64,000 nt of DNA, taken from Paraphysoderma sedebokerense. Its lineage: Eukaryota; Blastocladiomycota; Physodermatomycetes; Physodermatales; Physodermataceae. The DNA is taken from positions 62,001 to 126,000 of the forward strand of contig JAHLJZ010000059.1 of assembly GCA_025602915.1 (NCBI GenBank), in the 5' to 3' direction. Positions 11,901 to 23,770 of the stretch are shown here, in pieces. The notes under the pieces are model-generated. The model did not search any database, was not told the origin of the DNA, and was given only the letters and a program-made list of their open reading frames with translations. How positions within the stretch are numbered: the first letter of the stretch is position 1; the number at the start of each line of letters is the position of its first letter. A program made the position numbers and the translations under genes.

Positions 11901-12741
11901 TTTTAACTTCAACGGGAATGACATTGGATAGTATAGGTATTCTAACGTTGTTTTTCTATGAGGTTATGAAGATTATGTTATTCATGTTTGAAATTGTAGA
12001 TGAATTACTTCATGATACAGATTACAATGGGTTTCCGGTTGTGAATAATATTCGGGATATGTTGTTAGTAGGGTACATTAACCGGAGTGAATTAAAATAC
12101 GCAGCCAGTAAGTTTTTCTTGGTTTTGCCAAACTTTATGAATTTCGTCGAGTTGATACGAGAATATTTTGAAATAGATAGGGCGAAAAAGTATGGGTTGG
12201 CGGGTAACGCACCTTGTTATTTTTCTAATGAACAGAATATTTTGCATGATACATTTGTAGATTTTAGAGAGTGGATGGATCATGTGCGTTTCTATTTTTT
12301 TTTCTTTTTTTTGGGATTATAAAGCTTAACTAGTTCTTTTGTTTTCTCACTTATCAATTGATAAAACTATAGACACCGATAACTTTAGTCCCCAAATTTC
12401 CGATGGAAATGGTGATTGAAATGTTCAGGAAGATGGGACTACGGTGAGTACCTTTCCTCATTGAATTTTTCAGGGTTTTTCCATAAAAAGCTTACCTCCT
12501 GTATGACACCGTTTTTAGCTACGTTCTGGTCACATTAGACGGAAAATTATACGGTATTATAACCAAGAAAGACGTACTGCGGCATCTCGGAAGATTGGAC
12601 GACTCTTGGAGTAGAAAAGATACAATTGGTGAAGTTGGAGGTCATAGTGTCGCTGAGAGGAGGAGAAGTATAATCGATGACGACGAAGATAAAGTAGAGG
12701 AGGATGGAATGCCAAGTGGTATTGGATATGTAGAAGGATGA
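8952..12741 (+). CDS. CLC-family chloride/proton exchanger (Gef1/ClC-3/4/5 type)
   Basis: Endosomal or Golgi Cl-/H+ antiporter. Nineteen exons join in frame to 814 aa: 8952-9348, 9448-9579, 9648-9701, 9777-9846, 9914-9971, 10049-10126, 10187-10340, 10404-10468, 10537-10710, 10782-11014, 11104-11277, 11384-11462, 11522-11572, 11633-11703, 11791-11936, 12000-12107, 12177-12283, 12373-12443, 12519-12741. Selectivity motifs are GSGIPE and GKEGPMVH, whose Glu is the gating glutamate. [11 protein letters not shown] keeps the second (proton) glutamate that marks exchangers rather than channels. A pair of CBS domains follows, ending with [15 protein letters not shown]. One intron is AT-AC (separate entry). 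The 9847-9913 intron boundary is the least certain. The gene ends 127 bp from the end of WDR7, a V-ATPase regulator. Confidence 0.93.
11704..11790 (+). other. AT-AC (U12-type) intron in the CLC gene
   Basis: The exon ends ...GAATCAAT and the intron opens ATATCCTTTTT, the textbook minor-spliceosome donor. A branch-site-like AAGCTTAAC (11772-11780) lies about 11 bases before the terminal AC of CATAGCAC (11790). Joining gives [18 protein letters not shown], which matches the conserved CLC segment before the CBS domains. No GT-AG pair in this interval keeps that frame. The intron is 87 bp. Confidence 0.88.
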
Positions 12742-12868
12742 ATAAATTGCAATGCATAAATCATGTATAATATACTCACAAGTAAAAATTGACAGAATAA
12801 TTGTTTTCTTTTGTATTATTTTTCACCTGGTATATCAACTCGTCATAATTGGCTTATATATGTATATG

Positions 12869-15800
12869 TTACACTGTAAAACTTAATACTGCTCCATTTC
12901 CATCAACTAATTTAACCATTCGTTCCGCCACCCACTCAAATTTGATCCCCGCCGTACCTGGGTTAACGTTTGCCTTTTGCTCCGGAAACTTGACAACAAA
13001 TGATTTAAAACTTTTCAAGGCTGAACCGCCACCTCCGGAACCGCCTGAACCTAATGTGGTTGCTAACATATTGAGGAATCCGGTAGCTGGCTGCCAAAAT
13101 TTTAAGGTGGATTCGTCCATACTATATGACACTATAAGTTTTGCATCAGCGGAAAATGAAATCGCCGTGACGGATTTCGTGTGTCCCTGAATAACGAAAT
13201 AGTTGTGTTAACTACGAATACCGGAATGAGAGATGATATCACAAACGTACCTCTAAAACCTGCCATTTAGTCGCTGTCTTCAAATCGTATATTATAATCG
13301 ATCCCTCCGCTGTACCTACTCCCAACCTTTGTGATCCTCCATGAAATGCGACAAACGAGTACGTCCGCACAAGATCATATAAAACTGCTGTTGTCGCCTG
13401 CAACAATGCTTCCCTTACACTTGGAGCATTGGGATCTAGCACTTTAACGATAGATTCTACTATCCGTGAGACAAAAATGTTGACGATTTGCGAATTCTGT
13501 ATTTGGAAAACTATGGTTAACTCGAGTAAGGAATGGCTGAACAACAAAGTCTATTGACCTTTTGCACCATCAACGACAGTAACCGCAGTAATCCAATCCT
13601 TTCGGGTATCGACTTTGAATGGACCAAATCGAACGTGACGGTAGAGCTAAAAAGTGCTGGATTCGTCGTTGCAATGTGAAATATAGCTTGTCGGGCCATC
13701 CCAATCAATCCTGGCACTTGAACATGCGTTCCTGTAAATGCAATTAAAGTTCGCAAGACCGCTGCACCATTGACGTGCGGTTCCCATGTCGTGAACCCTT
13801 TTCCTATCAACTCACATGAAGCCAACCGATACATGGTTTTGTTTGGATTGTCTTCGTTCAAGAGTAGTGTCAACGATAGAGCTATCTCTTTGGCCGTTCT
13901 AGCATCCCCCCAAAAATGATGTGAGTTTAGGTATCGGGAATAATAGACACATAAATCAAAAGCAGTACCGAAGAGACAATACATCGGGGTATTCGGACCC
14001 CAACACTCCCAAAATGATTGTGGCCCTCGCCATTGTTTTTGTGAATCCATCTTTTGAGGGCGCCACTGAAGGCACTGTTAATGATAAGAGCTGGGTGTTA
14101 GATCGGATTATGTGCGCTTCCGCGGATACCAGTATTCATGAGCACTTACAATATCGATACCAATATTCAACGACTTCTTTCTTTTTTTCAGATGATAGTC
14201 TGGACAGCGTTGCAACAAATAAACATCTTGCAGCATGTTGAAGATCAACTAAACGGCAATACGTGAGAAGAACACTCAACAAGAAAGAAGGGATTCAAAG
14301 CCAGCACACCTGAAGTATCTTGCCAATACCGAGCCAAATAAGATAATGAGGAATAACAATACTCAGAACCAACTATTTCTGGTATCGTCGTCATATACCG
14401 TGTTATTATTAACGACGCATCTTCCTCTGTGCCTAAATCAACTCTGTAAGTATGGAGAAGAACGACAGCAAACGCTGTTAAAGAATGGAATAGCGTACCT
14501 TGAAAAGCCAATAAAGACTTTGTGAGTGTAATGATTGCAAGCAATCTCGCAGCCGTCATCGTAGGACTAATACACCAACTTGTGACTCCGGTATCATATG
14601 TCGGTGCCAGTATTGATATGTTTCCACCAACACTAAAAAGTCAGAAGAGATTAGGCAATTTAAGACATGGGAATTTACACGATATAATACTGCACTTACC
14701 CACGCAGACCAACAGTGACATTCGAAAGATGTTCCATCACTCCGAATTTTTCTTTAGCTATCTGATCAATCATTGGATCTATGCTCCATGTCATGAATGC
14801 AGAAAACAGAGATTGTTCTATTTGGAGATCGGTGGTTTTCGTTCCTTCTATGTCTTCTTTTTGGCCGTCAGGATTCTCTAATCTGTCCTGGACAGCAGAT
14901 ACCAATAGAGTCGATGTAGAATCAGAAGTGGCTGCTCGACTGTGCGGGGAAAGGGGGGATGACGGAACATTCTTAACCTGTGAATTGTGCGCTGGTGAAA
15001 CGACGTTCTTAGTTGGCGAATTTTGCGTTGATGAGGGTGATGGATTGATATCTGGGGATGAAAATATTGCAGACAATGCTGGGCGCTGTGATAATTTTGA
15101 ACGAGATGAAGAGGAATTTGTCGGGTTTGTGGGATTGCTCTGAAATTTTAATGGACTCTCTATTGATCCGTTTCGCTGATGACCTCTCCGCCTATCTTTA
15201 GCACCCTCGGGAGTAGATAACCCAGCACCAGACGTCGCCAAGGATCCCTGCCTTGAATGTCCACCTTTGGGACGGTCTTTTTCATGAGTCAACTGAAATA
15301 CATCCATCACCAACCGCTTGACGTTGCTCATCAATACATGCAACGATGGATATTCTTCAAATGCTCCCTCAGATGTCACCGGAAAACAAGTTACCATGTT
15401 CTTAAAATTCATATTGCGATGATCGCACCGAGAAGAAACATTGACCCGACAGTCGCCAGCCGTAGCTAATATGTCAATCGCAGTACGGCCCGATTCTATC
15501 CGATCTAAATGCGCTGTTTGTAATTGCCAGACATGGACAGATCCATCGGCTGTTGCAATCATTAAATAATCCTCGGCTGCTTTCCATATAACTTGAGTTA
15601 CCGGATATGCGTGACCGGTAAAGAAGTATAGACACGACATTTCCTCCAAAGATAAAACAGATATTGAATTATCTTTCGATATTGAAAGCACACAATTTTT
15701 CATTCGAAATCCGGCTTCGGCCGGAGGCTGAACAAAAGTGGTAATTTCGGTTGTATGTTGAGTAAATCTAGCGAGTAATTCTCCGGATTTCGTATTCCAA

Positions 15801-18212
15801 AATTTAATCGTACTGTCATTGCCCCCGGATATCAGATAATTCTTGTATTCTGGAATAAATAAACACGAAACGCGACCATTATGACCTTTCAGGACCGGAT
15901 AAATTATTGACGAGGGTCGCCCAGAAGGACCATTTGTGCTTTCGGCCGTCAATTGGTGCCCGGAAAACACCTTTGATAAAGGCAATAACCGAATCTCTCC
16001 ATTGTCTAGATATAATTATAAACAAATTAGAATCTTGGAATAGATAATACACTAAAATTAATTCCTACCAAAACCCTCCGCAGCCACTCTTCCATTGACA
16101 AGGGCTATAGCGGTGACAGTGGGAGCTCCTGCAACCCGCTTTCGATACAGCGGCCAAATTTCCCTGAAACAAAAATCTGAGCAGAAGGCAAAAGGTGAGC
16201 CCGCGGAATTAACTCCACAATTTCAGCCAACCAAGAAGAAGATTCTTACCGGCGGAACAAGGCAAGGTTGCGGCCTTATCCATGTGAGTCCGTATAATGT
16301 TGTCGTTGACTGTATACACCACAAAATTTGTTGACTCCGGCGTGTTCCGAAATGCGAGTGCATGAAAGCATTTATCACCCGAAATTGTTGGCAATAGACA
16401 CGTTATTGCCTGATATGAGCCTGAGCAATACAGAGTCAGAGCTATTGCACAGAATGACAGCCGACATTAGGGATCAGTAACCTACCGTCCTTTTTATGAT
16501 CAAACGATGATTTCAGGGCGCTTATTTTCTTTTCTCGATCAATTAAATAATAATGAGCTCTACCAAACTGTATTGTCATCGAATCCTTTTAGTATAATAT
16601 GCAAGAGTTCAATCGAAATTCATTCTTTTTACTCACCACCGTCCACAGTAAAACAGCATCATCGCTGATAAATTCACCGCCAGCCCAGCTTCCTGGAGAT
16701 GGCGGCCCACCGATGGCACATATTATAACCAATTGTGATGCTTCGATGCGAAACATTACAACTTTCTTCCTTCCGATTGCCATCCCCGCATCCTTACTTT
16801 CTTTACCTCTCGTAAGAGAATTATGATATTTAAGGCTGAAAAAGAACCCGGGACGCTGAAGAGATAAGTCCTTCGATAACGGTATGGTATGGATTGGGTC
16901 AGACAATTCGATGGTCTCTTCATTGAAAGTGTGGAGTGATATAAAACCGGAATTTGAAAGTGTTATCACATGAGGTTGCTTCGAAACGCCTGAATGGAAC
17001 AGCGATGTTAGATGAATGAGTGATTCAAAGAAAGAATATTGTCTCTTACCAGTTTCGACAAAAATCATAGAGGGTACCCAGTCGGCGATGTCTTGTTTGG
17101 TTTTTACAACCTATGGCAGCACGGCATATAATTAACATTCGATCTCATTAGTTGATACACAATTCTTACTCACCTCAAGAGATTTTGCCTCTATTATACG
17201 GATTTCGTTCAGACATCCGGACACCAGTATGTAATTGCCAGTCGGAGAAGGCTACATCTCTACATTTAGCACTTTACATTTATCCGAAGCAAGCAATTTG
17301 CTACATACCTGCATCGAAGTAATTGCACCGGAGAACCCCGAGGAGTTGATTTGTAGCGATTGTCCATCGATCAAGTTCCACATTATTAGCTCCCTACACA
17401 GCGAAAGATCGCACACATGTGCCCTCTTCAGTTTTAATTCTTGTATCCGTACCATAGCTTGAGCTTACCCGTCTTCAGAACCTGTTACAAGTACTGTATC
17501 TATTCCCTCACTTGTCAATTCACTATCCACTGTGGTGATACATATTGCAGAAACCGGGGTATTATGTCCAGCCAGTAATAGCTTCGGTATAATCTGCCGT
17601 CGAGGGATTGATAATTTCATCGGAACATGGCAGTATTTAAAAGGATTTCGATAAATTGAGATACATGGATCAAATGTATAGTCATGTAGATTAGTTAAAA
17701 AATAGATTAGTTAAAAAATAGATTAGTTAAAAAATAGATTAGTTAAAGAGGTGTCTTTAGTTATCGATTCGCGAAACGGTTCTTTGGAAATTATATCTGC
17801 AAATTGCAACGAAAGAAAGCAACTCGTTCAAACAACGAGTCTCAAATATAGACTTTATGGTATTGTATTGCTACCAACGTTGTCTCTGTATCATTAAATA
17901 TATATACGGAGGTTCAATTTATCCGGAATCCATCACTCTTGTATGTGTTCGGTCGTCCATTCTTGGCTTTCTTGAATTGTTTCAACATACCTCCAATGGT
18001 TTGTCGTTTCCAGCGTCTACGGCAGTATATACCCATATCTGCCCATTCTGAAGACCTGTAATTACGTTTCGTTTACTAGTTATAGTCGATCCATTCTGTT
18101 CTCCTTGGGGAGCGTTGCAACTCGAATCGTGAGAATCGACCAAGACGGTGGTCACGGACACTGAAGGGGGTTTGGATGTCCAATATGCTGTAGGTAGGAT
18201 GAACGTCGTCAT
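12869..18212 (-). CDS. WDR7: WD-repeat protein WDR7 / rabconnectin-3 beta
   Basis: Partner of DMXL/Rav1-type proteins that regulates V-ATPase assembly and endosomal acidification. About 20 exons run from ATG 18210-18212 to the stop at 12869-12871, coding for roughly 1,200 aa. N-terminal WD repeats include LLLAGHNTPVSAICIT and LVTGSEDGELIMWNL. A large exon (16005-14700) has GHNGRVSCLFIPEY and GGNDSTIKFWNT followed by a low-complexity Ser/Asn-rich linker. The alpha-helical middle has ELIGKGFTTWEPHV, equivalent to human IGRGFTVWEP. The C-terminus returns to WD repeats (GHTKSVTAISFSADAK). Intron 1 (17594-17990) is 397 bp, against about 70 bp elsewhere, and carries a tandem repeat. Internal exon edges were set by eye; the overall identity is firm. 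Confidence 0.88.
17687..17750 (+). repeat. Four tandem copies of a 16-bp unit in WDR7 intron 1
   Basis: TAGATTAGTTAAAAAA is repeated at 17687, 17703, 17719 and 17735; the last copy ends AAAGAG. It lies inside the unusually long first intron of WDR7, near its 3' splice site in the sense of that gene. Confidence 0.9.
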
Positions 18213-18979
18213 TTCATGTATCTATGTGCTTTCATTGAATCTCATATAGCTGAAAACTCCAAATTCGGCAGCCAATGTCTCGGACTTTGCGTGATTAGAA
18301 GATTTGTTCCTTTGCCGCACAGACAAAAGTCAACAAACACGAATGAACATGCATAGGAAGGACAGAACATGATATCTATACATTGATGACACTCTGATTT
18401 CAAGACAGAATGATCACAATCAACAGTTTGATATATAACTGAAGCATGATCTTAGTAAGTTGGAGTGGTGTTGGTTGCGTTAAGGTCTGTCAGTACTTTA
18501 AATTTGACTGTCGCACAATTCGCTCAAATGACTAGCAGCGTATTACTGCATGTTTGCATACAAAGCATTGGAACTGACGATAATAAAGGAATCATTGATG
18601 TTTAGATAGTCGAGCTGTGGAAGGACGCGATGAAATGCGGCATCGCAGAATGTAAACTTGTCATAGGCCTGTACGACAAGAACGACGGATACCTTCATGT
18701 GAAAAAGACTAAAGTTTTAATCATTGAAAGCTAAAGAAAAATCGCAATATCTGTGCAATATTTCATTAATGGACTCAGAAGGATACACAACGAAGTTAAA
18801 AAGAGAGGATAAGTTTTCATAGGGACCATACATTACAATAAATTACATTAAGGTTTATGACATGTATCGATGTATGTAATAGCCAGTTATGGGTTGGTCA
18901 CCATGGTTGAAGGGAAGAGATAAGAATAATTTACAAATCAAGTATTGGTTTCTGATTCTGAGAGATTTCAATAATACAC
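18213..18979. other. Intergenic, no gene seen
   Basis: About 770 bp between the WDR7 start and the 3' end of the next minus-strand gene. It should hold the WDR7 promoter. Both strands are stop-rich. Confidence 0.55.
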
Positions 18980-19745
18980 TCAGGCCATTTCTCCTTCGGC
19001 AGCTCCGGCTGCGGATCTGATAATGTTGATGTCTGCACACTCAATATAAGAACCACCATCTTCGGTACTTGTCCATCTCCATTGCATTTCGCACGCCCCG
19101 TTGGCATCGGCCGGAATGTTCACTGTCGCACCTATGATACGATAATTTGTTAGTTTAGTCATGAAAAAGATTCCATGAAACATTATGAGTAGAAAGATTA
19201 ATACTTTTAGCATTAATATCAATGCCTGTAGCCAATGGTTGAAAATCTTGAGCACCGGCACAGCGCATACTTAAAGTAACACCTATTTATGATGTTTAAA
19301 GAAATTAATTAGCGCTGGTCCTTTGTCGACACTACATAACGTATCCTGCCTCTACCTGGGGGATTTTCATGCGGGATAGTGATATTCCAGCTAACTGTGA
19401 AGGGTCGACCTGGGGATGCTGATGCTGCCGGGGTTCTGAATACGAAAATGTTAGATACACAGCAATTATCTTCCTAATCGAGGAGATGCTAAAAGGTACC
19501 CTGGTGATGTCCCGAGACATCCGTTAAATTGTTGCTGATCGCCAGGAGATTCAATTTTGACTCCAACGTTGTCCTCTCCGGTCATTCCTATAAAGTATAA
19601 TTGGGTGAGTTACCGAGTCCATCTTATCCTAGCAGGTGATTTATACTTTATACGAACCTGGGCGGCCAGCAGGAAACTCCAGAATAGCATGGCCCGCGGT
19701 TAATCCTGCAAACAGAGCGGCAATAGTAAAGCTGATTAACTTCAT
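18980..19745 (-). CDS. Small secreted four-cysteine protein, LPMO-like, copy A
   Basis: Five exons (19745-19658, 19587-19500, 19435-19356, 19282-19205, 19131-18980) join to 161 aa. A signal peptide is followed by GHAILEFPAGRPGMTGEDNVG. Four cysteines (FNGCLG, MRCAGA, GACEMQW, IECADI) could form two disulfides. Mid-protein TIPHENPPGV gives a second conserved His, and the domain closes with QWRWTSTEDGGSYIECADINI. A His just after the signal peptide, an internal His and an aromatic-rich core recall fungal lytic polysaccharide monooxygenases and LPMO-like copper proteins. If cleavage falls after GHA instead, the N-terminal His is lost and so is this reading. No C-terminal hydrophobic tail, so probably soluble. 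Family assignment is an inference. Confidence 0.75.
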
Positions 19746-20315
19746 TTCAAATGATAAATACTGTTCAAACACTTCACAAAATGTCTTTTACCATCATCAG
19801 ACTGTCCGCTTAGATATAAAGAAAGCGGTTGCAGCTGGCATGGCTGGCTTGACGTGGCGCGAAACTTTGCTCGGGTAATACATGAGTTCAGTGCCCATCC
19901 TCATTATATGCAACATGGTGAAAAGTGAGAGTGTGCCAGTGTGTTGCATTCATGAGGCTGCCTTTCAGCTTTATGGATTAAGAAGCTTGACAAGATAGTT
20001 GGGCTCATGTTTCAATTGACTTTTGGACGGACACAATTAACCATTTCTGATCAATTGCATAAATAACACGTTTACAGCAATAATCACATACATTCAAAAG
20101 GATCAACTACATATGATAACATATGTGAACTATAGCTACTGCATGTGATGAATTTATGATGCCGGAAATATGGATTTAAATTAATTACGGGGATTTTTGA
20201 TGACTATAATCAGAATGCATTAGGGCCAGCCAGCATACATTTACGCTACATTTGATTAATTATACATTAGTGATTGAGTAGTATAGACGCAAAAAATTGG
20301 TTGCCATTCACCCAC
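19746..20315. other. Spacer between the two LPMO-like copies
   Basis: About 570 bp holding the likely promoter of copy A. No gene seen. Confidence 0.5.
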
Positions 20316-21262
20316 TTAGGCTGCAGGGGCTTCAGGTTGGGGATTCTGGGTTTGGGGAGTTTCGCCGTTAGGGGCAGAGCTACGAATAATGTTGATGTCG
20401 GCACATTCAATGTAACTTCCACCTGTGTAGACGCAAGCATCCATGGAGTTAACATCTGCTAAAGAAACATTCTACTAAGAGTCAACTTACCATCACTGGT
20501 ACTGCTCCATCTCCATTGCATTTCACACTGGCCAGTTGCATTCGCCGGAATGTTGACGGTAGTTTCTAAAATGATCAAGTGAAAATCAGTAATTGGATAT
20601 CTAATTTGGACTCGTGATTTGGGCGGAAGTTGTGCACATACTCAACGCATTGATGTCGATCCCTGATGCGAGGGTTTCAAATGGTGCTGTAGGACTACAA
20701 CGGATGCCAATATTGACACCTATAATTCAAATGAAAAGAGATTAGTATCATTCGCAACTATCTCTAAATAAATTGAGCTGCGTACCTGGAGCGTTGTCAT
20801 GCGGAATCTAAGATGGATCAAAAAGCAGAAAATCATTACAATCGGTTACATATATGCTGACAAACAATTCTTGCTACAAACCGTAATTGCCCATTGAACA
20901 GTCAAAGGCCGACCGGCGGCAGCTGATGCCTTGGGTGTGCTAGTGACGCAAGAAAAGTCAGTGAATGAGGCTATATATTATGAATGGGCGCAGAAATGCG
21001 AATTGTTGTTAATACGAACCCTGCGGTAGTATTGAGACAACCCCCAAATTCCTGAACATCGCGGGGTGCTACTATCTTTTCCCCAATACCCAAAGTACCG
21101 GTCATGCCATCTCTTCCACTGTAAACTCAGGGTTAGCAATTGGCTGTTTTGATTTCTTGTTGGAAAAATAAATTCTTACGGAGGGAAACCGAGGACACCA
21201 TGACCATGACATGAACTAACAAATGCCAAAATAGTGGTGGTTGCGATGAAAAATTTATGCAT
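20316..21262 (-). CDS. Small secreted four-cysteine protein, LPMO-like, copy B
   Basis: Paralogue of the neighbouring copy. Seven exons (21262-21180, 21118-21020, 20939-20882, 20807-20786, 20719-20642, 20565-20491, 20422-20316) join in frame to 173 aa. The signal peptide ends near SSCHG, leaving HGVLGFPPGRDGMTG, so a His can be the first mature residue. The four-Cys pattern (GGCLN, IRCSPT, GQCEMQW, IECADI) and the IPH motif are shared with copy A. The IPH motif is encoded by a 22-bp micro-exon, whereas in copy A it is continuous with the preceding exon; intron gain or loss therefore postdates the duplication. The C-terminus has a short Pro/Gln-rich tail absent from copy A. Confidence 0.75.
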
Positions 21263-21920
21263 TCTGTTAATCAATGTAAAGCCAAAATTAGAAAAACATG
21301 CCCAAAAATCAGGGAACGGCCTTCTTTTGTCTTAATGGGTTAACTTGAGCAGCTGAAAGCGCAACCTTGCAGTTGGCTTGACAATGCTTAATCTATTTGC
21401 GCACAAAGGACCGGGCGGATTGCCCCGGCGGCAAAGGTAATTTTTTCGATGTAGCGATTGTTACAGTGCTTTTAACGGCCACTTTGAACCGACTTGATTC
21501 CGTAACTTAGACCAACCATTTCTCTTGAAATACTGCATGTGTCAGGAGCTAACTATATCCCGCCTATTGCAACGCGGCCAAGACGGCTGAGTGCTTACAA
21601 ATAGAATCAAATTTATTTTCATGCGAAGGAATAATATAAAGAATACATATCAAATTTATCAGTTAAGTAATATATTTTCCTATTCCAAGTAATATCTTTT
21701 TATTATTCCTTTGGCGGTCTGAATCGATCCCATACAAATATCGCGTTGCTCAATTCCTTGCGGTGCTGTTTCATGATTTCGACAATGATAAGACCAAGGA
21801 AAAAAAATCAAAATCTACGGATGCAATTTCTTCGGACTTCTTGTATTATTCCTTAAAGTCTTGCATACTACAGCCCTTTCATATTTGAGAATCTATTTAG
21901 TCTATTGTGCCGATTTCGAA
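21263..21920. other. Divergent intergenic region
   Basis: About 660 bp between the starts of LPMO-like copy B (-) and the carrier gene (+). It should hold both promoters. A GC-rich patch near 21405-21440 stands out from the AT-rich surroundings, but I cannot assign it. Confidence 0.5.
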
Positions 21921-23128
21921 ATGTCGACTTTGACTGCCGAACCAGCGCCTTCGCTCGCAATACCTCTTCCTACTGCTGCGACGTTTGTGTCGGGGACGAT
22001 AGCAGGCGTTGCCCAAGTGTTAGTCGGCTATCCCTTCGATACGACTAAAGTAAGGCTTCAAACAGCATCGCCATCCAGTATAAACAGTTCGTCCCCATGG
22101 AGAGTTTTCTCCGATTTGGTCAAAACTGAAGGGATCCGAGGAGTGTACAAAGGAGTGGGAAGCCCAGTTGGAGGCGTTGGGATATGGTTTGTTCCTTCAA
22201 TCGCACTTTTATTGTTATTGCACTGTAAATTTCAAATGAGATGCTCATGCTTGTCCATTCCATTTTGTTTTTGGTTGGTTAATTCAGTAATGCAGTTTTG
22301 TTCTCCGCTAATTCAACATTTCAAAATGTGATTGCGAATTATCACTCTCGGAAACAGCATAGAGTCGTACCTGTTAGTGAATTATCGCCCGGTATGATTT
22401 ACTTCTTTTATTTCTTGTATTTCCTGTATGCGGTTAAGCTGACATAAAAAACCTTAGCCGATCATGCCATTTCGGGCGCTTTCTCTGGATTCTTTATTGC
22501 CTTTCTTGCATGTCCGATTGAACTTTTGAAAGTCCGTCTTCAGGCTCAATCGTTATCGTCAACAGCAGCTGCGACAAGTGTTGCACAACTTAGATATAAA
22601 GGAATTGCGGATTGCTTCATCCACACTTATGCGACGAACGGGCTGAAGGGGCTGTACCGAGGATTACCGATTACAATTCTTCGAGATATACCTTCTTTTG
22701 CTGCCTACTTCGGAGTTTATGAGGGATTAAAGATGGCTTGGGGAAGTAGAACTGGAGCAAAGGGAGACGGAAAGGTCGAAATCGAAAAATGGAAAGTATT
22801 CATAATCGGTGGAGTTGCTGGGGTAGCATGCTGGTTACCTTGTTATCCAATGGATGTAGTTAAAAGTATCATTCAAAACGATCAAAGCAAAAAGTGAGTT
22901 TTGTTTCTGAGATTTTAGATTTTATTTGGCCGTTTCTCGCTAACTGAACATCTTCCTCGTTCCGTCAGCCCGCCTTCAATAAAATCGGTTGTTCGACAAC
23001 TCATTCAAACTTCGCCTAATGCCAAAATAAAGCCATTTTTTAAAGGATTTACTCCAACTTTGCTGCGAGCATTTCCTGCTAATGCCATTACATTCTTGGT
23101 TTATGAATTTGTGTCTGGATTGTTATAA
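21921..23128 (+). CDS. Mitochondrial carrier protein (SLC25 family, amino-acid/acylcarnitine branch)
   Basis: Inner mitochondrial membrane solute carrier. Exons 21921-22186, 22288-22391, 22458-22893 and 22969-23128 join to 321 aa, a normal carrier length. All three repeats have a signature: YPFDTTKVRLQ, CPIELLKVRLQ and YPMDVVKSIIQ. GLPITILRDIPSFAAYFGVYE is typical of the branch that includes carnitine/acylcarnitine, ornithine and Ymc1-type carriers. The substrate cannot be set without contact-residue analysis. An upstream in-frame region exists, but the ATG at 21921 gives the standard short N-terminus. Confidence 0.9.
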
Positions 23129-23770
23129 TCTTTTTATGATTGATGTTTCAATATGTCATAGTAGAATGCCATAACTATTTAAACCTTGTTAATACGATTC
23201 AATTTAGTTTTTCGATATAGATACTGACAACAGTTCTGTCAACGAATTTTCTTCTTATGGTTGCCTTTTTCATTCGCACAAGGAAAACACGTTGCCCACA
23301 CTGAGGATAGAGATTACCAGCAAATAAGACCCTACAACGATCTTGTCACCAGGCTGCCTCTCTTTGAAGGCTATAAGTATGGCTTTGACAAGAATCCACG
23401 CCAATTACTTGAAACGCAACAACCATAGCATTGGCAGCCTTGTAATGCGCAAGAGTGAATGCCACATCCCTGGCATCGGCTTGCAATGGCTTATGAACTT
23501 CGCTTGCGACATGGCGACCGCAGCGTCGCGATGCGAGACCGCCAATACAATAATAATCGAATTAAACTACAAGAGAAATGGCAGCACAACTTGTAACACA
23601 AATTATTCATTCTGACATTCGTTGGACCTAAAGCCATATCTTAATACTTGCGTGGTAGTATTGCAGAGGGGTCACGCCCTCGAAGAAACCTATAAATGCG
23701 TCTCGGATGAAAGAAGATACATAGTTTTAGCAATTCTCACTAATCGAAACACAGTTCGTACACAAATATT
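23129..23770. other. Intergenic, no gene seen
   Basis: About 640 bp. A 90-codon open stretch (23343-23615, +) has no homologue I recognise and no splice partners; I leave it uncalled. Confidence 0.5.

Noticed and set aside
21405-21440. GC-rich patch resembling an inverted repeat
   Set aside because: Arms do not pair well when checked base by base, and no terminator or element context is present.
23343-23615. 90-codon open stretch between the carrier and lipase genes
   Set aside because: No recognisable family, no signal peptide, no splice partners, and a composition not clearly coding.
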